DNA of 64,000 bases from Bog-793 sp963823945 (GTDB lineage Bacteria > Actinomycetota > Acidimicrobiia > Acidimicrobiales > Bog-793), in the NCBI GenBank assembly GCA_963823945.1, contig CAWGNK010000003.1:620001-684000 (forward strand). The letters are read 5' to 3'. Numbering within the stretch: the first letter of the stretch is position 1; every line of letters begins with the position of its first letter. The notes beneath the pieces are model-generated. The model was given only the letters and a program-made list of their open reading frames with translations, was not told where the DNA came from and did no database searches. Below, piece by piece: positions 35,308-43,833 of the stretch. The position numbers were made by a program, and so were the translations under genes.

Positions 35308-36714
35308 ATGGGCGAGATGAGGCCCGTCTCGGCGGACGGGTTCCGCATTGAACACGATTCGATGGGCGAGGTGCGCGTGCCGTCCGACGCCCGCTGGGGG
35401 GCACAGACGCAGCGTGCCGTCGAGAACTTCCCGATCTCGGGGCGTCCCGTCGAGCGCGCGATCCTGGAGGCGCTGGCGATCATCAAGGGCACGTGCGCGG
35501 CGGTGAACGCGGAGCTCGGCACGATCGACGCCGCCGTCGCCGAGGCGATCCGCGCGGCCGCCGACGAGGTCGCCTCGGGCCGGCACCTCGAACAGTTCCC
35601 GGTGGACGTCTTCCAGACCGGCTCCGGAACCTCGACGAACATGAACATGAACGAGGTGCTCGCCCAACTCGCCGGCGAGCGGCTGGGGCGGAAAGTGAAC
35701 CCGAACGACGAGGTGAACGCCTCCCAGTCCTCGAACGACACGTTCCCGTCGGCCATCCATCTGGCGTGTGTCCGCGAGATCCAGGCCGATCTCGTGCCGG
35801 CGCTTGACGAGCTCGCCACGGCGCTGCGCGACAAGGCGGCGGAGTTCGCCGGGATCGTCAAGGCGGGCCGAACCCACCTCATGGACGCGACGCCGGTCAC
35901 GCTGGGCCAGGAGTTCGCCGGCTACGCCGCCGCGATCGAGCACGGCAGCGAGCGCCTCGCCTCGAGCCTGGGGCGGATCGGCGAGCTCCCGCTCGGCGGC
36001 ACGGCCGTCGGCACCGGACTCAACGCCAAACCCGGTTTCGCCGCCGAGGTGATCGAACGCCTGCGCCGCGCGACCGGGCTCGAGGTCACCGAGGCCCGCG
36101 ACCATTTCGAGGCCCAGGGAGCCCGCGACGGCCTGGTCGAGGCCTCGGGTGTCGTGCGGACGGTCGCCGTCTCGCTGTTCAAGATCGCCAACGACCTGCG
36201 CTGGATGTCGTCGGGCCCGCGCTGCGGGCTCGGGGAGATCCATCTCCCCGACCTCCAGCCGGGCTCCTCGATCATGCCGGGCAAGGTCAACCCCGTCGTG
36301 CCGGAGGCGGTGTGCCAGGTCGTCGCCCAGGTGATCGGCAACGATGCCGCCGTCGCCTTCGGTGGGGCCACCGGGAACTTCGAGTTGAACATCATGTTGC
36401 CGGTGATGGGGCGGAACCTGCTCGAATCGATCCGCCTCGTCGCCGCGGCGAGCCGCAGCCTCGCCACGAAGTGCGTGGCCGGGATCGAGGCCGACTCGGC
36501 GAGATGTCGCGACTACGCGCTCTCCTCGGCCTCGATCGCCACCGCCCTCAACCCGTACATCGGCTACGAGAACGCGGCCAAGGTCGTGAAGCGCGCGCTC
36601 GCCGAGGGCAAGGACCTGCGTTCCGTCGTCCTCGAGATGGGCTTGCTCGGCGAGGACGAGGTCGACCGGGCCCTCGACGTCCTGGCGATGACACGCGGCG
36701 GGATCATCGGCTGA
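35308..36714 (+). CDS. fumC: Fumarate hydratase, class II
   Basis: A 468-residue tetrameric, iron-free fumarase, starting at ATG 35308 with GGAAAGGA upstream. Conserved regions are all present: GSGTSTNMNMNEVLA, NDEVNASQSSNDTFPSA, KAGRTHLMDATPVTLGQE and the signature GSSIMPGKVNPVVPE that holds the catalytic serine loop. It reversibly hydrates fumarate to malate in the citric-acid cycle. It is followed after 10 bp by a glycosyltransferase, and so may share a transcript without a functional link. Confidence 0.96.
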   Translation: MGEMRPVSADGFRIEHDSMGEVRVPSDARWGAQTQRAVENFPISGRPVERAILEALAIIKGTCAAVNAELGTIDAAVAEAIRAAADEVASGRHLEQFPVDVFQTGSGTSTNMNMNEVLAQLAGERLGRKVNPNDEVNASQSSNDTFPSAIHLACVREIQADLVPALDELATALRDKAAEFAGIVKAGRTHLMDATPVTLGQEFAGYAAAIEHGSERLASSLGRIGELPLGGTAVGTGLNAKPGFAAEVIERLRRATGLEVTEARDHFEAQGARDGLVEASGVVRTVAVSLFKIANDLRWMSSGPRCGLGEIHLPDLQPGSSIMPGKVNPVVPEAVCQVVAQVIGNDAAVAFGGATGNFELNIMLPVMGRNLLESIRLVAAASRSLATKCVAGIEADSARCRDYALSSASIATALNPYIGYENAAKVVKRALAEGKDLRSVVLEMGLLGEDEVDRALDVLAMTRGGIIG

Positions 36715-36724
36715 CGGGCCGGGC

Positions 36725-38716
36725 GTGGGCACGGTTCCCGAGTCTGGTGTGGCGCAGTTCGCGGCTCGCGGGGCGCACGCCGCTGCAAGCGGGGTCGTGG
36801 CGGCGCCTGGTGAGGTGGTCTTCGGCGCGCCCCACGACCCGGCCGTCTCGGTGATCGTCGTCGCCTGGGGATCCTCGCCGCACCTCCTTGCTTGCCTCGC
36901 CTCGCTCGCCGCCCAACGCGCGGCCCCGCCGTACGAGGTCGTGGTTGTGCTGAACCACGTCGAGCGCGAGGTCGCCGCCGCCGTCGCGAGCCGGGTCCGC
37001 GGGGCGACGGTCGTGGCCTCCCGCTCGGACCTCGGGTTCGCCGGTTCGGTGAACGCGGGGGTCGGGTCGGCCCGCGCCGCGCTCTACGCCGTTCTCCACG
37101 ACGACGTCGAGGTGCCTCCCGACTGGCTGGGCCGGCTTGGTGGTTCGGCGGAGTCGCACCCCGAGGCCGAGGTCATCGGTTGCCGGGTTCTCGGGGGCCC
37201 GGACGACCCGGCGGCGTCACCGCCCGCGGCGCCGGGCGCGGCGGACGACGGCCCGGTCGACGTGTCGGACTGCGCCTTCCTTGTTCGGCGCACGGTGTGG
37301 GACCGCCTCGGCGGCCTCGACGAGATCTACTTCCCGTTCGGGTTCGTGACTGCCGACCTGTGCGCCCGGGTCGTGAAAAGTGGCGGGCACGTGCACGTCG
37401 AGCCCCAAGCGACGGTGAAGCGGAACCGCTCGGGCCGCACGAACGAACGCTTCAAGTCGGTGGTCATGGGCCTCAACGGCGAGCTGTTCGCCACCCGCCA
37501 CGCCGTCGCGCCGGCGGAGAGCGTCCCGGCGGCGCCCGCGCCGTCGGGGGCCCGCGCCCCGCGCCGCGGCGGCGGGGAATCCCGCCTGCTCGTCGTCGAC
37601 GACGCGGTGCCCGATCCGTCCCTCGGTGCGGGGTCCGGGCGCATGGCGGAGGTGCTACGGGAGCTTGTGGCGGGCGGCCGCTTCACGATCGACCTGTTGC
37701 CGCTCGTCGCGCGCGGCGACGCCGACCCAGCCCGGGCCGCCGCCCTCGGCGTGGACGTGGTCGAGGGCGACCTCGAGGACCTGCTGGGGCGGGATGGGCG
37801 GCGCTACGGGGCGGTCATCGTCTCGCGGCCGCACAACTGGGTGGCGTCGATCGGGACGCTGCGCCGTCGCGCGCCGGGTGTCCCCGTCGTCTACGACGCC
37901 GAGGCGCTGTTCTCGCGCCGTCTCGCGCGACAGGCCGCCTACGTCACCGACGCGCCGACGGCGATCCGGGTGGCGCACGATGCGGCGCGTCTCGACGCAG
38001 TCGAGCGGGAGATCGCCCGCGAGGCGGACTACGTCGTCGCGATCTGCGAGGAGGAGGCGGACTTCTTCCGGGACGGTTCGCCGGACCCGGACAACGTCGA
38101 GGTACGCCCGCCCTACCTCGCCGGGGTGCGCCCGTCCCCGGCGCAGCTCGGGGCGCGTCACGATCTGGGTTTCGTCGCCGGATGGTCCGCCGGGCCGGAA
38201 TCACCGAACGCCGACGCCCTGGAGTGGTTCGCCCGCAAGATCCTGCCGGGGGTGCGCGCCCGGGTGCCCGGGGCACGGGTGCGGGTGACCGGCATCGACC
38301 CACCGGCGAACGTGCGGCGCCTCGCCACCCCGGCGGTCGAGTTCGTCGGCCAGGTCGAGAGCCTCCCGGAGTTCTACGCCTCGGTGCGCGTCGTCGTCGT
38401 CCCCATCCGCTACGGGTCGGGGGTGAAGTTGAAGACCGTCGAGGCGGTCCAGTACGGCGTGCCGACCGTGTCGACCGTGGTGGGCGCCGAGGGGATCTCC
38501 CTCGACGACCGGGGTGCGATCGTCGTGGCCGACGATCCCGACCGCTTCGCGCGGGCCGTGGCGGCGCTCCTCACCGACGACGAAGCCTGGCACGAGCAGC
38601 GCGGGCGGGTGCTCGCGCAGCGGGCCCGCTGGGAGTCGGCGGCGGCGGGCCCCGTCTGGGTCCCGCTCCTCGAGCGGCTCACGGGTTTGCCGCCTTCCGG
38701 GCGATCAGCGCGGTGA
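36725..38716 (+). CDS. Bifunctional glycosyltransferase: GT2 domain then GT4-like domain
   Basis: A 663-residue cytoplasmic protein. The N-terminal half (about 40-260) is a GT-A family 2 domain: VSVIVVAWGSSPHLLACLAS, SDLGFAGSVNAGV, the metal motif LHDDVEVPPDW near residue 122, and FPFGFVTADLCARV. The C-terminal half (about 285-650) is GT-B like family 4: VVYDAEALFSRR, NADALEWFARKILPGVRARV, then YGSGVKLKTVEAVQYGVPTVS and GAEGISLDD with the E-x7-E type nucleotide-sugar pocket. It would add two sugars in series to a polysaccharide or glycolipid. It is the first gene of the surface-sugar region. Confidence 0.82.
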   Translation: MGTVPESGVAQFAARGAHAAASGVVAAPGEVVFGAPHDPAVSVIVVAWGSSPHLLACLASLAAQRAAPPYEVVVVLNHVEREVAAAVASRVRGATVVASRSDLGFAGSVNAGVGSARAALYAVLHDDVEVPPDWLGRLGGSAESHPEAEVIGCRVLGGPDDPAASPPAAPGAADDGPVDVSDCAFLVRRTVWDRLGGLDEIYFPFGFVTADLCARVVKSGGHVHVEPQATVKRNRSGRTNERFKSVVMGLNGELFATRHAVAPAESVPAAPAPSGARAPRRGGGESRLLVVDDAVPDPSLGAGSGRMAEVLRELVAGGRFTIDLLPLVARGDADPARAAALGVDVVEGDLEDLLGRDGRRYGAVIVSRPHNWVASIGTLRRRAPGVPVVYDAEALFSRRLARQAAYVTDAPTAIRVAHDAARLDAVEREIAREADYVVAICEEEADFFRDGSPDPDNVEVRPPYLAGVRPSPAQLGARHDLGFVAGWSAGPESPNADALEWFARKILPGVRARVPGARVRVTGIDPPANVRRLATPAVEFVGQVESLPEFYASVRVVVVPIRYGSGVKLKTVEAVQYGVPTVSTVVGAEGISLDDRGAIVVADDPDRFARAVAALLTDDEAWHEQRGRVLAQRARWESAAAGPVWVPLLERLTGLPPSGRSAR

Positions 38717-38744
38717 GCTGGGTGTATCGGACCAGTCGAGTACC

Positions 38745-39146
38745 GTGAACCCCGTGGAGCGACCGACCCCGGACGAGGGGCCCGATTCGCCGGCGCAGCT
38801 CGCCGCCCGCGAGCTCGCCGAGGCCGACCACGTGCGCGAGATCGAGTACCAGGCGGTGCTGCGCGAGCTCGCCGTGAAGGACCTCTACGTGGCGGCGACC
38901 GAGGCCGAGCTCACCCGGGTCGCGTCCGCCGAGGCCAACGCCCGCGCCGAGCTCGCCGAGGTCCGGGCCCGTGCCGAGGAGCTGTTCGGCGACCTCGGGC
39001 GGGCGGAGGCGGCGATCGCCGAGCTGAACGGGCGGATCGGGGCCATCACCTCGACCCGCAGCTACCGCTGGTCGTCGGCCACGGCGTCGTTTCTCGGCCG
39101 GCTCGCCCCCTGGCGCCGGGCGCGGCCGGACACGGCGGCGGGCTGA
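38745..39146 (+). CDS. Small coiled-coil protein with a glycosyltransferase-type tail motif
   Basis: About 133 residues from GTG 38745 (GTG 38754 also possible). Residues 20-105 are an uninterrupted Ala/Glu/Arg/Leu-rich coiled coil; the end reads TSTRSYRWSSATASFLGRL, resembling the S-x-S-(W/Y)-R-x-T-x-P-L-R element that links coiled coils to catalytic domains in many O-antigen glycosyltransferases. The protein ends there, so it has the stalk without an enzyme. It lies 28 bp behind the double glycosyltransferase on the same strand and may assist it. No known family was recognised with confidence. Confidence 0.6.
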   Translation: MNPVERPTPDEGPDSPAQLAARELAEADHVREIEYQAVLRELAVKDLYVAATEAELTRVASAEANARAELAEVRARAEELFGDLGRAEAAIAELNGRIGAITSTRSYRWSSATASFLGRLAPWRRARPDTAAG

Positions 39147-39161
39147 CCGGCCGGCGCCCCG

Positions 39162-39920
39162 TCAGCCTCTTTCCGCCCAGAAACGGCGCAGGAACTCGTC
39201 GGTCTCGGCGAGCGATGCGGCCCGGCCGATCTCGTAGAAGCGCTCCGTCGCCTCGTAGCCATAGAGCAGCGCGCGCTCGGCGAGCGTGGCGTACAGCTCC
39301 GGCAGCTCGGTCACGCCGGCCCCGGCGAGGTCGATCGCCGGGGCGGTGAGACCGCCGAGGCCGTAGTCGACCCATTTCATCTCCGGCGTGGGGTGCACCT
39401 TGTCGTAGCGGGTCACCCGGCCTGCCGCCAGCACCGCGTTCGAGGCGTCCCAGCGGTCCTCGTTGCGAAGCACGGTCATGGCCGCCGGCAGGCCGCTCGC
39501 CTCCCAGCGGGCGGCGAAGTCGGCGTAGTCGACGCGCAGGAACGTGTCGCCGTACAGGACGAGGAAGCGCGCGCCGAGCAGCGCCGACGCCCGGCGGATC
39601 GCCCCGAGCGTCCCGTCGAGCCCCGGCGAGTCGTAGCTGTAGGCGATCTCGACCCCGTAACAGGAGGGGCCGATCGTCTCCTCGATCATCTCGCCCCGGT
39701 AGCCGACGCACAGCACGGCCCGCGCGACCCCGTAGCTCGCGAGGAGGCGCAACTGGTGGACGAGGAACGGCTGGCCGGCGACCTCGATCAGTCCCTTGGG
39801 CTTCTCGCGGGTCGCCTCCCCGAGACGGGTCCCCCTGCCCCCCGCGAGGACACAGACCGTCGGCGGCGCCGGCGCCGTGCCGGTGCCCCCGGTTCTAGCG
39901 GTCGGCGTCGTCCCAGCCAT
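39162..39920 (-). CDS. Sugar-phosphate nucleotidyltransferase (HddC-like)
   Basis: A 252-residue GT-A type nucleotidyltransferase. The nucleotide loop AGGRGTRLGEATREKPKG occupies residues about 26-43, and the metal aspartate is in LYGDTFLRVDY near 122. Length and layout match HddC/RmlA-like enzymes that activate sugar 1-phosphates. In the same operon are an HddA-like heptose kinase, a GmhB-like phosphatase and a transaldolase, so the likely reaction is GTP plus D-glycero-alpha-D-manno-heptose 1-phosphate giving GDP-heptose; nucleotide and sugar specificity are inferred from context only. It is the last gene of the operon and overlaps the preceding glycosyltransferase by 26 bp. Confidence 0.82.
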   Translation of the reverse strand: MAGTTPTARTGGTGTAPAPPTVCVLAGGRGTRLGEATREKPKGLIEVAGQPFLVHQLRLLASYGVARAVLCVGYRGEMIEETIGPSCYGVEIAYSYDSPGLDGTLGAIRRASALLGARFLVLYGDTFLRVDYADFAARWEASGLPAAMTVLRNEDRWDASNAVLAAGRVTRYDKVHPTPEMKWVDYGLGGLTAPAIDLAGAGVTELPELYATLAERALLYGYEATERFYEIGRAASLAETDEFLRRFWAERG

Positions 39921-40893
39921 AGCGGGATTCGACGAAGTAGCGCGGGCGGTGGCGCACCTCGTCGTAGATCCGCCCGACGTACTCGCCGATGATGCCGAGG
40001 GACAGCAGCTGGATGCCGCCGAAGAAGCAGATGAGGATGACGATCGTCGGGTTGCCGACGGGGAAGTGCACGCCCGCCAGCTTGCACGAGAAGTACGTCG
40101 TGCCCAGCAGGAAGGCGAGGCTCGCCAGCGCGATGCCGATCATCGAGATGAGCTCCAGCGGGTAGCGCGAGAAGCCGATCACGCCGTTGAGGCCGATGAG
40201 CACGGAGCCGGTGAAGCGGTTGTACTTGCTGCGCCCCTCGCGGCGGACCTCCCGGTCGTAGAGCACGCTCGTCTGGGTGAACCCGACGTAGCCGACCAGG
40301 CCGCGCAAGAACCCGTGCTGCTCGGGCAGCGACACGACGGCGTCGACGGCCCGTCGGCTCATCAACCGGAAGTCGCCTGTGTTCGGCGGGATGTCGACGT
40401 TGGCGATGCGCCGCAGCAGGCGGTAGCCAGCCGCCGCCACGATCCGCTTCACGAGGGTCTCGCCGGCCCGGGTACGGCGCTGCGCGTAGACGACGTCGTA
40501 ACCGTCGCGCCATTTCCCGACCAGCTCGCCGATGAGCTCGGGAGGGTCCTGCAGATCGCAGTCGATGACGACGACGGCATCGCCCGACGCCGCCTCGAGC
40601 CCGGCGATCGTCGCCGTCGGCTGGCCGAATCGCCGCGAGAAGCGCAGCATCCGGACGCGTGGGTCGCGCTCGCGCAACTCGAGGATGACCTGCTCGGTGC
40701 GGTCGGTCGACGGGTCGACGCAGAAGATGACCTCCCAGTCGCAGTCGAGCCCGTCGAGCGTCGGGGCGAGCCGGGCGTAGATCCCGGGGACGTTGTCCTC
40801 CTCGTTGTAGGCGGGGATCACGACGCTCAGCATCTTGCGAGCCGGCGCGGCCGGAGTGCTCGCGTGCCCCGCTTCCGCCCGGTTGGCTGTCAT
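39895..40893 (-). CDS. GT2 glycosyltransferase with two C-terminal membrane helices (DPM1/GtrB-like)
   Basis: A 332-residue protein beginning MTANRAEAGHAST at ATG 40893, with AGGAA five bases upstream; the ATG overlaps the natural stop of the SDR gene. The catalytic domain has SVVIPAYNEEDNVPG, the D-C-D-L-Q-D-P-P metal motif and RRFGQPTATIAGLEAASGD. Two hydrophobic helices (about 240-265 and 275-300) near the end are those of enzymes that charge undecaprenyl phosphate with a sugar, such as GtrB or ArnC. In the assembly the SDR and this gene run into one another in a single frame because of a frameshift in the SDR; they are treated here as separate proteins. Confidence 0.88.
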   Translation of the reverse strand: MTANRAEAGHASTPAAPARKMLSVVIPAYNEEDNVPGIYARLAPTLDGLDCDWEVIFCVDPSTDRTEQVILELRERDPRVRMLRFSRRFGQPTATIAGLEAASGDAVVVIDCDLQDPPELIGELVGKWRDGYDVVYAQRRTRAGETLVKRIVAAAGYRLLRRIANVDIPPNTGDFRLMSRRAVDAVVSLPEQHGFLRGLVGYVGFTQTSVLYDREVRREGRSKYNRFTGSVLIGLNGVIGFSRYPLELISMIGIALASLAFLLGTTYFSCKLAGVHFPVGNPTIVILICFFGGIQLLSLGIIGEYVGRIYDEVRHRPRYFVESRYGWDDADR

Positions 40894-41757
40894 TCGGGTT
40901 CCTGTGGCACCGGCGCGAAGAACTGGTCGTCGATCCGCCGCAGTGTCGCGAGGTCGCGCTCGGTCCGCAGGCGTTCGCGGAACGCATCGCTTTTCCAGGG
41001 GTCCCATTGCGCGCTCGATGACCCGCCCCGTGATCCCGGCGGATTCCTCGGAGAGCAGGTACGCGACGAGCTCGTAGACGAGCTCGGGGGGGTCCCCCGC
41101 GCCGCGTTCGCGGGCGGCGCGGGTCCGCTCGAAGAACTGGGAGCCGACGGCGCCGGGACCGGCGGCGAGGATGTTGGCGTGCATCGGCGTGACGATGAAG
41201 CCGGGTGCGATCGCGTTGAGGCGGATGTCGTCGGGCGCGAGCTCGACGGCGAGGTTCTCCGTCAACCGCACCACCGCGGCTTTCGAGGTGGCGTAGCTGT
41301 CAAAGCGCGGGAAGGGTGCGGTCGCCCCGCCACCGGAGAACGTGACGACGGACCCGCCGCCGCGCAACGCCTCCAGGCAGGTCGTCACGGCGAGGAGCGT
41401 GCCGGCGACGTTGACGTCGAGGGTGCGCCGGAAGTCGTCGACGCGCCATTCGCCCACCCGGCCGATCGGGCCGATGACCGCCGCGGCGGTGACGGCCCCG
41501 TCGAGGCGCCCCGTGGGCGCGATTTTCGGGCGCGCCGCCAGCCAGGCCCGCTCGTCGGCGACGTCGAAGGCGATCGCGTCGTGCGGTCCGCCCGTCAACC
41601 CGCCGACCAGGTCGCCTAGTACGGCGGCGTCGCGGGCCACGAGGGCGAGACTGGCGCCGAGTTCGGCCAGAGCCGTGGCGACGCCGCGGCCGATGCCCTT
41701 GCTGGCGCCCGTCACGAGGATCCGCCGGCCCGCGAGGTCGTCCGTCACGGTTCCCAT
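40890..41757 (-). pseudogene. Short-chain dehydrogenase/reductase with a C-terminal frameshift
   Basis: From ATG 41757 the protein reads a standard SDR: nucleotide loop VTGASKGIGRG, DVNVAGT, active-site Ser region VTFSGGGA and Y-A-T-S-K. After ITGRVIERA (about residue 249) the frame changes into nonsense and runs on into the next gene. Shifting frame near 41010, as if one GC pair were missing from the run GAGCGCGCAATGG, restores QWDPWKSDAFRERL then DLATLRRIDDQFF and ends PQEPE at 40890, the normal tail of SDRs from surface-sugar clusters. The restored stop overlaps the following ATG (ATGA), which strongly supports the reconstruction. Product would be about 288 residues acting on a nucleotide sugar or related carbonyl. 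Confidence 0.8.
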
Positions 41758-41842
41758 ACTGGCCGTTGTCCCGGTGGCGCGCACGGTATGAGCCCTCGCG
41801 CCGAACACCCGGTGGGCGGGCGGTGGGCCGGCCCGCCGCCGG

Positions 41843-42847
41843 CTACCGGCGTTGGGCGGCCTCGACGCAGGACCACGCGTAGCGCGCCGAGGCGAGGTCG
41901 CCGAGGAGCTCGCGTCCGTCGGCGGCCCGGATCGCCGCGGTGAAGTGCCGCCATTCGAGATCCCACGAGACGTCGTCGTCCCCGTAGCGCTCGGTCTCGA
42001 CCTCGGGCGGCCCGAGCTCCGGTCGCATCCGGAAGATCCGCAGCTCCTGTGGCCCGTAACTGCGCACGAGGCCGTCGACGGCGAGCTTCGCATCGTGGCA
42101 GGCGATCTCGAGGGAGAAGGTGTTCTTCCACTCGGTCCAGCTGACGTGGAAGACGGCGAACGGCGAGGGGTCACCGACCCCCCCCGGCCCCCCGAGGACG
42201 ATGACGGCGTTGTCGTCGACGGGCGCACTCCAGAACTGCGTCCGCAGCAGCGCGCTGTGCAGCGGCAGCTCGCCCAGCAGCCAGTAGCTGAGGTCGAGCA
42301 GGTGCATGCCCTGGTCGACGATCTCGCCGCCGCCCGAGCGGTGCGGGTCGGCCCGCCACTCCCGCTCGTAGCCGAGGCGCCCGCCGTGGCCGTACCGGGC
42401 CCGCAGGTAGAGGACCTCCCCGTAGCGGCCGGAGCGCGCCTCGCCGATCGCCCGGGAGATTCCCGGGTGGAAGCGGTGGTTGAACCCGACCTTCACGAGA
42501 CGCCCGGCGGCGCGGGCCGTGGCGGCCACCCGCTCGACCTCGGCGACACCGATCCCGGCGGGCTTCTCGACGAGGACGTGGGCACCCGCCTCGAGCGCCC
42601 GGCACGAGATCCCGGCCAGCTGGTCGTGGACGGTCGCGACGATGACGACGTCGGGCCGCGTCTCGAGCACCTCGTCGAGGGTCCCGCACGCCCGGCCGCC
42701 GAAATCGGCGGCGAGGCCCGCGGACGCCGTGGCCATGACGTCGTGGCAGGCGACGAGCGCGTCGGCACCGAGCGCGGCGGCCCGCTTGCGGCCGATGAGC
42801 CCGCAGCCGACGATCCCGACCCGCAGAGGCCGGGACGGCTCGGGCAT
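41843..42847 (-). CDS. Gfo/Idh/MocA-family oxidoreductase
   Basis: A 334-residue NAD(P)-dependent dehydrogenase. The Rossmann loop VGIVGCGLIG is at residues 10-19, the family's E-K-P motif at 94-96, and a D-Q-G-M-H-L-L-D-L element supplies the usual catalytic Asp and His around 185-193. These enzymes oxidise or reduce sugar hydroxyls, commonly on nucleotide-sugar or inositol substrates. The ATG shares one base with the stop of the HddA-like kinase gene (TGATG), so translation is coupled. In this operon it may oxidise C-3 or C-4 of the heptose; that is inference. Confidence 0.88.
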   Translation of the reverse strand: MPEPSRPLRVGIVGCGLIGRKRAAALGADALVACHDVMATASAGLAADFGGRACGTLDEVLETRPDVVIVATVHDQLAGISCRALEAGAHVLVEKPAGIGVAEVERVAATARAAGRLVKVGFNHRFHPGISRAIGEARSGRYGEVLYLRARYGHGGRLGYEREWRADPHRSGGGEIVDQGMHLLDLSYWLLGELPLHSALLRTQFWSAPVDDNAVIVLGGPGGVGDPSPFAVFHVSWTEWKNTFSLEIACHDAKLAVDGLVRSYGPQELRIFRMRPELGPPEVETERYGDDDVSWDLEWRHFTAAIRAADGRELLGDLASARYAWSCVEAAQRR

Positions 42848-43833
42848 CAGTTGTTCTCGGTCGCGTAGGCGCCGCTGCAGTCGAAGTCGAACGTCAGCTC
42901 CTGGGCGTTCTCCTCGGCGAGTGCCTGCCGCGTGTCCTCGGGGTGGGACGAGTACACGAGGAGGAAGCCCCCGCCCCCCGCACCGACGAGCTTGCCGCCG
43001 AGCGCGCCGGCCTGCCGGGCGACCTCGTAGAGGTGGTCGATGTGCGCGTTCGCCATGCCGGGCGACCGCGTGCGCTTGTTCTCCCAGTGCTCGTGCATGA
43101 GGGCCGCGAACCCGTCGAGGTCACCGCTCTCGAGCATCACGCGGCTTTCGTGGCCGAGTTCCTTCGTGCGGTGGAGGTTCTCGAGCATCTCCGGGTCGTG
43201 GCTTCTCGACCGGTTGTCCTGGTCGGTGAGGATCGCCGACGCCGAGCGCGCGTCACCCGTGTAGAAGAGCAGCAATCGCTCCCGCAGGCGGCGCAGCGTC
43301 TCGGCGTCGAGGTCGAGGGGCACGACCTCGACGCGGTCGTCCGGCAAGAACGTGTACGCGCAGATCCCGCCGTGTGCCGCGACGTACTGGTCCTGCTTGC
43401 CGACCGGCTCACCGAGCACGTCGATCTCGATGTGGCACGCCGCCTCGGCGAGCGCGTGGGGCGTGATCGAACGCCGCCGCGCGTGGGCGAGCGCCTTCAG
43501 CAGGCACACGGTGAACGACCCCGAGGAGCCCATGCCCGTCCCCGCCGGGACGTCGGCGACGGAGGCGATCTCCAGCGGGCTCCCCTGCCAGTGGCTGAGG
43601 AGCGCCTCCCGCAGGATCGGGTGCCGGATCTCCGAGATCTCGTCGACCTCCTCGGACTCGGAGTACTTCATCCGGTAGCGCTTCTGGAAGGCGGCGTGGA
43701 CGAACATGTGGACGTACTTGTCGATCGCCCCGGCGACGAGGAACCCGCCGAATTCCCTGTAGTACGACGGGAGGTCCGTCCCGCCTCCCCCCAACGGCAG
43801 TCGCAGCGGTGCCCTGCTGTAGACGACGCTCAT
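42847..43833 (-). CDS. GHMP-family sugar kinase, D-glycero-D-manno-heptose 7-phosphate kinase-like (HddA)
   Basis: A 328-residue GHMP kinase. It opens with RAPLRLPLGGGGTDLPSY, the substrate motif of the HddA/fucokinase branch, has the ATP loop PAGTGMGSSGSF at 96-107 and the C-terminal KLVGAGGGGFLLV. HddA phosphorylates D-glycero-D-manno-heptose 7-phosphate at C-1 in the GDP-heptose route. A GmhB-like phosphatase, a transaldolase and an HddC-like nucleotidyltransferase in the same operon support that substrate. Its ATG overlaps the epimerase stop by four bases. Confidence 0.85.
   Translation of the reverse strand: MSVVYSRAPLRLPLGGGGTDLPSYYREFGGFLVAGAIDKYVHMFVHAAFQKRYRMKYSESEEVDEISEIRHPILREALLSHWQGSPLEIASVADVPAGTGMGSSGSFTVCLLKALAHARRRSITPHALAEAACHIEIDVLGEPVGKQDQYVAAHGGICAYTFLPDDRVEVVPLDLDAETLRRLRERLLLFYTGDARSASAILTDQDNRSRSHDPEMLENLHRTKELGHESRVMLESGDLDGFAALMHEHWENKRTRSPGMANAHIDHLYEVARQAGALGGKLVGAGGGGFLLVYSSHPEDTRQALAEENAQELTFDFDCSGAYATENN

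Noticed and set aside
40993..42228. A 777-residue open frame (39,895-42,228) suggesting an SDR-glycosyltransferase fusion
   Set aside because: Its first 157 codons are antisense to the Gfo/Idh gene, and the join between SDR and GT2 is produced by a frameshift; two separate genes explain all conserved motifs.
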